Positions 45,282 to 55,696 of a stretch of DNA of 64,000 nt are shown in pieces. Location: the NCBI GenBank assembly GCA_022494885.1, contig JAGVSM010002660.1, positions 1 to 64,000 on the forward strand, written 5' to 3'. This stretch comes from Micrasema longulum. Its lineage: Eukaryota > Arthropoda > Insecta > Trichoptera > Brachycentridae. Both the position numbers and the translations under genes were made by a program. The first letter of the stretch is position 1, and the number at the start of each line of letters is the position of its first letter. Under the pieces are notes generated by a model. It did no database searches and was not told the origin of the DNA. It worked only from the letters and a program-made list of their open reading frames with translations.

Positions 45282-45480
45282 CTTATGTGTCAATGCGCAT
45301 CCTGGTGGTGTGCCTAATATTCTGGAACATTCCGAATCACTAAATAAGAGCAACGAAGGCAAAGAAAACTATGTACGGCGCTACCGCCTTCTCTTCCATT
45401 TTCCATCTGCGGGGTTCGGGTGGACAGCCAATACTCTGGGCCAACGATTACTTTCGCGCACATGCGCAGTGCCGCTGCCT
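45282..45480 (-). promoter_or_regulatory. MADD: Candidate MADD non-coding first exon and promoter
   Basis: A GC-richer patch ends on the minus strand in CATAAG|GTAAGC, a near-consensus donor that could splice to the leader acceptor at 41516. It contains two GCGCA/TGCGC half-sites (45456-45467) and ATGCGCAT (45293-45300), reminiscent of NRF1-type promoter sites. The upstream boundary and start site are guesses; another GC-rich patch at about 44110-44760 is an alternative. Confidence 0.4.
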
Positions 45481-45499
45481 GAATTTTCTGTCGATATTA

Positions 45500-46180
45500 A
45501 ATGTTGAGACGGTTAATTGAATTTCCTCTTTAATTTAACCGTATGTCTCGAGATGCCAACAGCCCCGAGGGGTCTCATTTTACAAACAACTCTAATTGAA
45601 TCTGTCTGAAAAACTCCCATCATCTCGACCTTGAGTAATGCACACCCGTGTTAAATAAGGGGGGCGAAGAAATACATAATAGGAACAATTTATTTATTTA
45701 TTTCTATTTAACATGATACATTTTTGTCTTTTCTATATGAACACCTCACAGGGCACAACCCGTGTCGAGGCATTCATGTACATTATTCATATTATGCTCC
45801 TAGTTATAAAAGTAGTTAACCCTAGCTTATCCGGCGATCGCGGTAATCCAGACGGATGGGGCAAAAAAATTTCACCTTCAGAAGCTGAAGAGTGTGCTGA
45901 AGATAATAATTTTGATACCCAAGAAGCTTTATTTCTTCGTCGACTAAAAAACATAAGCAGAAGAGTATTGCAGACTTTGTTAAGACAACTGGTTAAACTT
46001 CAGTCCTTTTATTATTATTCACTATCGTGAATATTGTCGAGGTTGTCTTTTGATAATGCTAGCAATAAAGTTAAACACATGTACACAAACAATGCTGTGA
46101 GTTTATCCAAATGTTTGTAGGCGAGCTGGATTTCCTCCCTAGGAAGTTATTTAGATCTAAATGTGTCTAAAATCTAAATT
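45500..46180 (+). other. Intergenic stretch with an unrecognised 105-codon frame
   Basis: A plus frame at 45713-46030 ends with a charged segment (PDGWGKKISPSEAEECAEDN, ALFLRRLKNISRRVLQTLLR). The first half is hydrophobic and repeat-like. I do not recognise it, and no splice partner or promoter is evident; it may be a decayed transposon frame. Confidence 0.2.
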
Positions 46181-46184
46181 GCAA

Positions 46185-46256
46185 CAGAGAGATAATATAT
46201 CCTTGAAAATAGAATATGGAAGTCTAGGCATTTACGGGGCTGTTGCAACAAGTACA
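46185..46256 (+). mobile_element. Foldback MITE family 1, end fragment
   Basis: GCAACAGAGAGATAATATAT, ATATGGAAGTCTAGGCATTT and ACGGGGCTGTTGCAACA show the family's outer ends. Only the terminus is left. Confidence 0.5.
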
Positions 46257-46332
46257 TGTTTTAATTTATTTTATTTTTATTAACATATATGTTTATCTTA
46301 TTTTATTTTTATTTATTTATTTAATTTTTTTG

Positions 46333-46495
46333 CACCACAACAGGCCAAGAGGCCAAATTACTGTGGTGAATTGCATCACAGAACACCCATGCTTGAGAAA
46401 AATCACATTTATTTTTTGGGTTCTCGCCAAGAATCGAACCCGGAACCTTCCGTGTGTGAGCCAAACATCTTGACCACCACACCACGGAGGCCGCC
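46333..46495 (-). mobile_element. tRNA-derived SINE, family B, copy 2
   Basis: On the minus strand: GGCCTCCGTGGTGTGGTGGT, GGTTCGATTCTTGGCGAGAA, then a body with AAATGTGATTTTTCTCAAGC and CCTGTTGTGGTGC followed by an A/T-rich tail. Confidence 0.85.
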
Positions 46496-47174
46496 ATCAA
46501 ACCGTATGACCATTTAAGTATCACAGACCAAAATCCGGACGCCTTGGTAACCCACCATGGTCCTGTTTTTTGCCTGTCCGGATTGTCGATGCCTTAATGT
46601 ATGTACATATACATAAACACACATTTATTTATTTATTTTATTAATTATGGTTCACAAACAATAAACAATACATATGAAATTGGTATAATAATCACAATTT
46701 GTTATGTTTAGATATTGTTCATTGATTAAATATGAACACAACATGCACAAATAAGTTTTAAACATTTTTAAAAATATACATGTATATATTACATAAATAG
46801 TAATAATGATAATAACACAACACATAAGTACTATGCAGAGACCGAGAAACAAGCCACTGTCCAGGCTATTAGGCAACTCGACACCGGCAAACTCCAAACA
46901 ATTGAAATCAAAATTGACATACGAAAATAACTTATTTTCTATGCGTCAAATAATTAATTAATCCCGGAAAATAACTTTCTTTCGTTTTAGTGTTTTAACT
47001 TTAATTTGTGAATTGTATGCTATTTACGGCTAGTATAATCGTGTTTTATTATAAGGCTTCAATAAAGCGGAAAAAACTTATGTAAATCTTAAACTTATGT
47101 AAAAAAAAAAAATAACATATTTATGTTAATATGTTAATGTTTTTTTTTTAATATTTTTTTTTTTTCAATTTTTC

Positions 47175-47487
<313 letters not shown>

Positions 47488-48399
47488 CGTTATTTAGTTC
47501 TTTAATAAACATAGGCTAATACAATATTTACAACACAATATTTACATCCATAGTTATTCTAACATTATTTATCACTTTTGTAATAACTCATTTACAATAT
47601 TTAAACTGTTATTTTATATGTGCACTTATATTAACTTATGTATATTTAGTATTTATAATACATCTAACCTAGTTTTTTTTAGATATACCGTTACTCTTTA
47701 CATTTTATTTTAAATATATTTACAATTTTCTCATTTTTTCGTATTTCTTCAAACAACTTTTCAGCAGTTCTAGTATATTGCTTTAGATTTATTTTCCAGT
47801 CTTATATTTTTACGTCCTCTTGTTGCATAGTTATGAAAGAACTCTTTTGTTTTTAGTTTATTTTGAAAATATCTCGAAAGTATTCCTTTAATAATATTGT
47901 AAATTTCGTTAATTGAATTATATTCTCTGATTATTAGGTGTAGATAAATATTTTATGTCAACCTTGTTCAACTCGAGACCGCTTGTATGGTATCCTAACA
48001 AACTAACCAGAATACCATGAAGCGGGTAATTAAAATTAAAGATCAATTGATTGCATAATACAGCTTTCAAAAAATACAGAAGGAAAATAATTTTCTTAAA
48101 TACATTCGTTAACAAGTTCAGTATCTTATGTATCATTGAAACAATATATGCGACATCATCAACATAATTCAAACCATAAATGTGTGCACCGTGTATTTCT
48201 GTTTTTTTTTCTCTCTACTGTAAAATTTACAAAGCCAGTGTTCGTTCCTTTTTTTTAAATGTTATTTATTTTAAAGACACAAACAGTCGACAATGAAATA
48301 ATATTTTTTTTTTAAATACGGTTTAAAGACAGACCAGCGAAGTTTCTAAATAAAAATCATACATATTATTAAATTGTGTTACAACAAAAGGATGTGATT

Positions 48400-48480
48400 A
48401 TGTGTATTTGTATGAGAGTAAGTGTAGATGTGTATTAGTGTGGGAGTAAGTATTCGGGTGTGTGTAAGTGTGAGCATCAT
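48400..48480 (+). repeat. Degenerate GTGTA/GAGAGTAAG minisatellite
   Basis: GTGTATTTGTATGAGAGTAA, GTGTAGATGTGTATTAGTGT, GGGAGTAAG and GTGTGTGTAAGTGTGAG form imperfect GT-rich repeats. Confidence 0.7.
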
Positions 48481-48639
48481 TAAAGTTAGTGTGATCGTAA
48501 CGCAGCCAGAAATAATAAGTCTTAATTTATTTTTAAATAAATTAAAGGGCATATAAAATATATCAATAGATGAAAAAAAAAGCACTATAGTTAGAGCAAG
48601 AACAATAGAGAAAAGAGTGTTGTGCATAGTCAGTGCTAC

Positions 48640-50680
48640 AGACTGGCAGATGGAATTAATACTTATTTCTTGTCACGCGAAAGGGGATATTAAGATTAAT
48701 TTTGGAGAGTAGGATAAAAGAGTCTACTTTATTATTTAATAATTTATGTAAATAGCATAATTATTCAGATACAGTGTTATGTAAGATAGATAATGATAAG
48801 TTGGAAGATCATTATACTATTCCGAAATAAGATTATTTTTTACAAAAACTCACAGGGAATATTATAAATATTTAGTGTAATGGATTTTTAAATAAAAAAA
48901 AACAAAATGATTATGCCTCGTTTTGATTTTTATATATATGTTGACTCCTGCAACAAGGCAACCGTCTGAGCATATTAGATTGGAAATTTTGTATTTACAT
49001 AATAATTTACTTGTTTGACTGAAATATTTAATAATATATTTGTCAAAAAAACAGCTTAAATATGAATATTTTACATTTGACCTTAAATAAACTTTTGACG
49101 CTACCCTTATAGATAATATCAACGTTTTAAAATATTTTTTTAACGGTGATGTATGTTTTTGGGCACTTTTATATTTCAGTTTCGAACTTAAACTAACTCA
49201 TCTAACTTCGGCATCAATTTGCCCTCCTCAGGGTGAGATATTGGTATCTACGTAGTTAGCTACTAACTTATCAAGTGACTTCTAAAATACATGGGGTGTC
49301 GATGAGTGGGTGTGGCTAATGGAGAAAAGAGTAATTATGTTTGTGTATTTGCAGTGGGATTAGTTAGTATGTGTAAGGACAATGTTAAATGTTAAAAGCA
49401 AGCCTTTATGTGTGTATTTTTCAAAAATATTTTAATTATCGTTTACAGATTTTTCTATTTATAATTTTTCTAAATTATTGATTTTATTCATTTCTCTCTG
49501 TATGGTATCAATAACGAGACTTTTTTGTTACGTACCTATTTATTTTATAAATTTTGAAAAATTGGTTACAACGAACATTCCACATTATATGTATTACTTA
49601 ATGAAGAAAAAATTCTCGAATGTAATTTTTTTAAAGTTGTTGAATGTCCTCAGCATGGATCCCGCAAGGGCACAATTTTTTTTATGTTTTGTATTTTATA
49701 TACTGCAAAAATGAATAAGTAAAAAAATAGAGGTATTTTTCCAATATTTGTACAGTTCAACAATATAATTTAACATAAATATTTTAACAACAAGAAAGAT
49801 AAATAAAACCTAATATCTATTTAAAATAAGGTTGGATCAAGAACATATATTATTTGGTATTATTTTACAGATACATATGGTATCCTATACAATATGTTTA
49901 TTTATTATTTTTCATAACAGATGATAATGATCAAAAAAGTTTCAACGGAAAATTTGTGTAAAAATATATTGATTTTAGTGTTTTATGGATAATCTTTGAA
50001 TATTTGATTTATGTTATTACTTTAATATAAATAATGATCAAAAAAGTTTATGCATCCTATGAACATTGAATATATCAGACTTGTACCTACAATAAATCCA
50101 CCATTTTATCTACTCTACCAATATGATGGATCTTGGCGTATTTTTTTATGATGAACTTACATTCATCAAATATGTTGACAAGATCTCAGATGAGGCGCTA
50201 AGTATATTGGGATTTATTTGCAATTGCAATTGTTATATTTGCCAAATCTTTCAAAACTTTCTTAAATAAGAATTCTTACATACCTAATATTACTCAATAA
50301 AGTGATCAATTTATTTATTGGCTGTCCAGATTTGCTGAAGTTGGTGTGTTTCCGTGTACCAGATTGACATACCCACCACAAATTTCATTTTTGTTCAGCA
50401 AGTTCTAGAAACTTTTACTACCACATGCACTCGCCTATTCCCAGGCTTCTCGAATATGGTAATCAGTATGAGGATAAGGCTGATATATTTGTTTCTGGAC
50501 TTGATAGTTATAAAACGAGTCTAATTTCTTTTTTTCTCCCGCAATATAATTCTTAAACTTTTCTCTAAGCTTAAAAATGTTTTTCTTTTTTGTTTATTAT
50601 ACATTTCGTTAATATTTTTGTACTTGTTCCTATTGTTATAATTGTGCAATTTTATCATTTTTATCGTGTATTTGCGAGTT
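48640..50680. other. Intergenic AT-rich DNA, nothing recognised
   Basis: Only short frames without conserved features, for example 49478-49714. No repeat family seen elsewhere in the window was identified. Confidence 0.5.
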
Positions 50681-50682
50681 TA

Positions 50683-50712
50683 ATATATATATATATATAT
50701 ATTTATTTATTT
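50683..50712 (+). repeat. (TA)n then TTTA simple repeat
   Basis: A short run of alternating TA followed by ATTTATTTATTT. Confidence 0.9.
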
Positions 50713-50962
50713 GTCTATGTGTATTTTTTTTCATATTTATGTTCAATGTATATGTTAAAGGCAATTTATGTCGTTTATGTAAAAATAAGTAAATATAATA
50801 GTTTCGTATCACGCCTGTATGCTCTTGTATTTTTTGATTTGGTAAATATTCTGAAAGACGTCAACGAATAACGTCATCTCATGTGTACACATCCCACTAA
50901 ACACTAAATGAACTGAAAATAAAAAGGGCTGAAACAAGGTATTTTTTTAAGGGATTATATTT

Positions 50963-51075
50963 GATGGCCTCGTGGTGTAATGGTCAGCGTGTTTGCCTAC
51001 CATGCAAGAGGTCTCGGGTTCGATTGTCGAGATGGTTGAAATGAAATATTTATTTAGAAGGGGGTTTTCACACTT
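50963..51075 (+). mobile_element. tRNA-like SINE head (family C)
   Basis: GATGGCCTCGTGGTGTAATG and CTCGGGTTCGATTGTCGAGA carry A- and B-box-like words, followed by GAAATGAAATATTTATTT. The acceptor stem does not close, so it is not called as a functional tRNA. Confidence 0.65.
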
Positions 51076-51274
51076 GAATATTTCTATTTTATCATAACCA
51101 ACAATAAAGTATTACGGAGAGTCAATTCTAAGACTTGTCTTTCTTCAGTTTCGCATATTCACTATCAATTTTTTTTAAATTAACTATGGGAAAATTTTAT
51201 CTTTCTTTACAATCAAACCGCGAAAATAACTAAACATAGAAACTTTAAAAGCTTTCATTGTACCCCTCACTGCA

Positions 51275-52010
51275 GTATTGTTAAGTTGTGATCAATCAAA
51301 TACACATATTCAGTACAATCACCTTTTTCTAATTTCCCAGTATGACAGTGAAGGAATACAGCGTTTGTTCCAAATTGAGACCGCAGCCACATGCTCCAGA
51401 TCCCGCTTTAGAAAGGAAGAAGAACGTAGTAATACAAACAAAACAAACAACGACACAAAACCCAAATACATATAGGAAACATTAGAAGAATTTGCCCTAT
51501 ACAACATGCACTCAAACAACAGAAGAAAAACAATACGTATACCAAACACTGGCAAAGTCCTAACACAGATCCTAACATGATCCCTATTGAACTCAGGCAA
51601 AATTAACTCTCGTCGTAACACTGATCCCTCACAAAAACCCTAATTGTCCTAATACCAACAGTAGGAACAATCCTGTGCGAAGACCTTAATCGTCCTAACA
51701 ATCTCTCATACCTTGGAGCAGACGAAACGGGTCCCAGAGCATGGTCAGCGCGCGGTTCTCTTGAGTTCGTCTATTATTTAGATTTGTAGAGGTGTCGGAA
51801 GATAACAGCTTTCCTTGTTTCGAAACATCCAAGAATGAACCAGAGAGGAGCTGTTTCGAACTGCCCAGAACAGGGAAGCCGGCCAAATGGTCGTCAAGGT
51901 CAGAGGATCTTACATGACACATGAAGAAGAAGAAATTTTTGAATGGCTGAAGTAAATCACACCATTGTATGATTTTATTTTGCAATCTCGCGGCGACATT
52001 ATGTATTTAT
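51275..52010. other. Intergenic stretch of different composition, possibly TE-derived
   Basis: Less AT-rich than its surroundings and with overlapping 65-100-codon frames on both strands (51278-51475 plus; 51319-51621 and 51695-51985 minus). None is recognised. The evenness of composition suggests an old element. Confidence 0.3.
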
Positions 52011-52554
52011 TGTGTCTTTAAAATCCACAACTGTTAATGGACGAGCTATTAACTTTTATTATAGTTCTCGAAATATCAGGATCGAACAAGGGAATCAAGT
52101 TTTAGAATCTAATCTGTTCAAACTTTTGGTCCCTATGGGAAGTTTTGTCAATTACGCACTCCGAAAGTTTTTCCTATTTTTATGTGGCGGCGCGGCGCGG
52201 CGTGGGTAATATCGTTAAGTAGATTAAGACAACTCTAGCACCTAATAAAAAAATAATATTTTAAAATATATGTTTTTTATGACTATCAGGTTCGTGAGCT
52301 CTACAATTAGATTTTTGCAGTCCATACTTCGCCATTTAGTTCTAATATCATATTACTCGATATTTTTTAGAAAAGGAAAAAATGTGTATTTTATAGTATT
52401 TTCTTTTGATAAATAATATTTATTTTTTATGATTTTTAAAAGGAATAACCCGCTAAACCTCTATTTAGAGCCTTTTCAGCAGGTGGGATAGAGGATATCG
52501 AAGGAGTAATTAATAATACACAACAACACCCAGACCAATTGAGAAAATCTTTCT

Positions 52555-52645
52555 TGTATTTTTTCTTCTAACTGACCGGAATCGAGCCCGCGACGCCAGT
52601 TTTACGTTTGGCCGTCTAACCAACTGCGCCACGGTGGCTGTCAAT
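52555..52645 (-). mobile_element. tRNA-like SINE head
   Basis: On the minus strand: CCACCGTGGCGCAGTTGGTT (A-box-like) and CGGGCTCGATTCCGGTC (B-box-like). Acceptor-stem ends do not pair, so a SINE head is more likely than a tRNA gene. Confidence 0.5.
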
Positions 52646-53391
52646 TTAATTTACTACTTTTATGTTTTATCGTTACGTAGTTGAATACTAACTACATTAT
52701 TTTTATTATAAATAATTTTCAACATTCATTAGTAACATTTATATTTTTAAACCCTGATTTTCTAATCATAATTGCTTTTTTTATTTATTTACTAATGTTA
52801 TATTTTTTTTTACTATTGCTCTCAACTTTATAGACCTTTTTCTCTTTTTTTACTGTTTTATTATGTAGTTTTAATTATTCTTTAAAATAGTATACTTATT
52901 GTGTGTTACCTTTTTACATTGTAATTTGTTCACTGATGTGTAATTTGTTCACTAATGTTTTTTGATCCGTTAGTAAATAAATATTTACAATAACATTTAG
53001 TTAATATTTTTCAACCACAACAGGTTTTTTTTAATGATCCCCATTTTCCTTTAATTTTCCGGAACTTTATATATTGAATAAATTTGTATTTGCGTATTTC
53101 TTTGCAGAATGTAAAAAAAATAATTGAATTTGTTTCGCCAAACAATAATTATCATTATTTTTAATTCACAAGTTTTCTTGTTCACTCCTGGAAAACTATA
53201 AAAAATATCGACGCCGGATTCCGCCTGGAATGCAATAATGGGATTTTTCATATTTCACATGAGTATTTTATAAAGCAAAGGCATTTCAATTGCATACAAT
53301 CAAATATTCAAATGAACGTTAAGTTATAATATTATCGTATTTTAAATGGTGGTGAATCCTATTAATATTTTCCCCATCATTGTTATATTAC

Positions 53392-54180
53392 CTACAACAT
53401 TACAATAAATATTTCGAAATGATTTATAATGGCGGTACAGATAGAGACATGATGATGACATAAAGAATACAAAATACTTTTTAATTTTAACAGCAATTCA
53501 TTCAGGTCTAAAAGGGTTAGTATGATATTTATACAGTGTGAAGCAGAGCCGACTGAACAATTTTGAGGGGCTTCAAATAAAGAACTGTTCAACTTTGAAA
53601 AAAGCGGTTTATTTCGTTTCACTCTGTATGTAATCTCATTTTTCACATCATATTTTGAAAATTATACTAACAAGATGGCGGTCGTCAGCAGCAATACATT
53701 GGTGAAGGTCATTTCTAAAGTTTTTGCATTATTTTCGGCACATTTTGATTGGTATGGCCGCGATATCAATGAAGTTGTCCTTTGTAGAGTTTTTTTGGCT
53801 TATTTTCAGTCCATTGTCGAAAATTTTGTGAATTAATGACACCTCCAGAGAGATGAAAACGGGCCTCGTCGCTACTGAAAAAAGTTTCTCTAGGGAGGAT
53901 TTGCTAAAGATTTTTTTTGCGATTTTAGCGGTTTGCGTAGTTAACAGCATTCAATTCTTGAACAAGCATTAGTTTGTAAGGATAACATGACAAATCTTTA
54001 GGAAGAATTCTCCTCAAAGAGTGGTGTGACATTTTCAAAGCAACCGCAACCCAGTGCTTTCGAACTAAGTATTCTGGTGACTGGTAAAATGCTGCTTCAA
54101 CGAACTGCACATTTTCGGGGGTTTTAACTGATCTGGGTGCTAAATATGTACCTTCTCTTAAGGTTTCTTTCAATTTGTTT
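53392..54180 (-). mobile_element. Mariner/Tc1-like transposase pseudogene (degenerate)
   Basis: Broken minus-strand frames. The first (about 54173-53925) reads VALKMSHHSLRRILPKDLSC then YPYKLMLVQELNAVNYANR, a helix-turn-helix and linker typical of insect Tc1/mariner-like transposases. The next (53950-53729) reads LFSVATRPVFISLEV...IFDNG, a decayed counterpart of the FSDEARFHLSG...NFRxW stretch with the first catalytic Asp. Frameshifts and stops break it; no complete DDE triad can be seen. The downstream frame to 53392 may be its degraded C-terminus. Confidence 0.65.
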
Positions 54181-54697
54181 CAATTGTCAAATCAAAAATT
54201 TGATCCGTGTTAAAAGAAGGGACTGAAATGACGCGCATAATGCCTAAATATTGAAACAAAGCCCTCTACTTGGCGATCACCGAACAGTTATTTTTATAAA
54301 ACGCGCGCACAACAAAACCTCAATGCCGTATAATTTAAATCAGGGATAGTAGTGAAGATACAATGAAACTATTTGCATTTGCCTACCTTAACCGTAGCCC
54401 GCGCAGTGACCCCTCAAAACTACTCAATTGGCTGGAGTTCGAAGCTAGTTCTAAACTTTTTTTACAAGTTGAACGTCAGATTTATGATCAATTTTTTTTT
54501 ACTTCTTTTTGTTACTGTGTACCTACTTTTATAATAACTAATCATACAAAACTTATAATATTACTAGAAATGTAAATGAATATTGGTCACACAGTTGCAC
54601 ATTACAATAAATAATACAACTGTTGACCATACAGTGTTCATTTATTATGTGCCTACATACAGAACTGCACATAATCTGCATAATAAAGGCTGCGGAT

Positions 54698-55195
54698 TCA
54701 AGGCGCAACATCATAACTTGAATTATTTTTGGAAATTTCACTTTTAAAGGAAGTTAAAGATATTTTATTAATATCAATACAATTTAATTTCTGATTACAC
54801 ATATGCCAGGTTCTATTTACGAATGAATTTTGAAAAGATTTAGTTTTACATTTAGAAATTTTAAAAAGAGATTGGTTTCTGGTCTGCGTTACTGGGACTC
54901 TAAAATTAATAAGTGACAGAATCTTAGGGCAATCTATCATGTTATTCAAAGTTTTATACATAAAAATGGCATCAGCCATGTTCCTTCGAGTTTGGAGAGT
55001 TTGGAGTTTAGGTAAGTTTATATCCTCATCTGGACCTGTATTCTGAGTCAACCGTCTATAATTGCAATACAATAAAAAATTTGATTGTATAGATTCAATT
55101 CGGTTAATGTATTTTTTGTATTGAGGGCTCCAAGCGGGAGATGCGAATTCTAATTGACTTCGAACAAATGTAAAGTAAGGAGTTTGGCGGGTTAT
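54698..55195 (-). mobile_element. Non-LTR retrotransposon fragment (reverse transcriptase C-terminal part)
   Basis: The minus frame reads TPYFTFVRSQLEFASPAWSP, KKYINRIESIQSNFLLYCNY, LQTLQTRRNMADAIFMYKTL and NNMIDCPKILSLINFRVP, the conserved post-RT segment of jockey/CR1-like LINEs. It keeps an open frame over more than 120 residues to a TGA at 54698-54700. It is 5'-truncated and lies just 0.4 kb upstream of API5. Confidence 0.82.
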
Positions 55196-55204
55196 TCCTT
55201 TTTA

Positions 55205-55320
55205 AAAAATGTTAAGCTGGGTTCGAACAACAAATCTTCTGATTCGGAGTCGGTGACCGTAGATCTTCTGATTCGGAATCGGTGACACTACCACGAAACC
55301 CACGACCCGTTTCACTCAAT
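55205..55320 (-). mobile_element. SINE family A-like head with a 30-bp internal tandem repeat
   Basis: GCTGGGTTCGAACAACAAAT and CCCACGACCCGTTTCACTC look like a reversed tRNA-like head. ATCTTCTGATTCGGA.TCGG occurs twice at 55233 and 55263 with one mismatch, a tandem duplication inside the head. Confidence 0.55.
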
Positions 55321-55621
55321 TTAAAACCCTGTCGTCAAAAAAAACTTCCCTTCAAAAACTACTCCCTCGGTTAAAAAAAATAGTAGTACCTACCTACGTA
55401 TTACTTTTTTGTTTTGGGTCATATCGATTTTAATGTCCACCCCTATGGAAACCATAGACAAACGTATTGTTAAAATAAAAATAAAAATTATACATGGCAA
55501 CTTTTCTCATATCCAAATCCAAATAGCGGTTTGGCGTTTCTGTGGCGTGTTCGTATTGATGAAATTTATTTCGTGTTAAATAAAACATTTTTCTAAATAA
55601 AGGTTCTATCGAATTTTCAAA

Positions 55622-55696
55622 ATGAGTACAGATAATATTGAGAAACTTTACAAAAATTATGGCATACTAGCTGATGCTAAAGACAAAGTTACTGAT
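55622..55696 (+). CDS. API5: API5 exon 1
   Basis: ATG in a TCAAAATGAGT context; encodes residues 1-25 with IEKLYKNYGILADAKDKVTD. Donor GAT|GTGAGT. The promoter should lie in the ~120 bp upstream, where I see no clear core element. Confidence 0.96.

Noticed and set aside
47918..48172. YVDDVAYIV-containing minus frame as a reverse transcriptase
   Set aside because: The YxDD-like word stands alone without flanking RT motifs; the rest is hydrophobic and overlaps a SINE tail.
50966..51040. Functional tRNA gene
   Set aside because: A- and B-box words are present, but the acceptor stem does not close and the same head recurs with a SINE body elsewhere.
52560..52640. Functional tRNA gene on the minus strand
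   Set aside because: Head words only; end pairing fails, so a SINE head is more likely.
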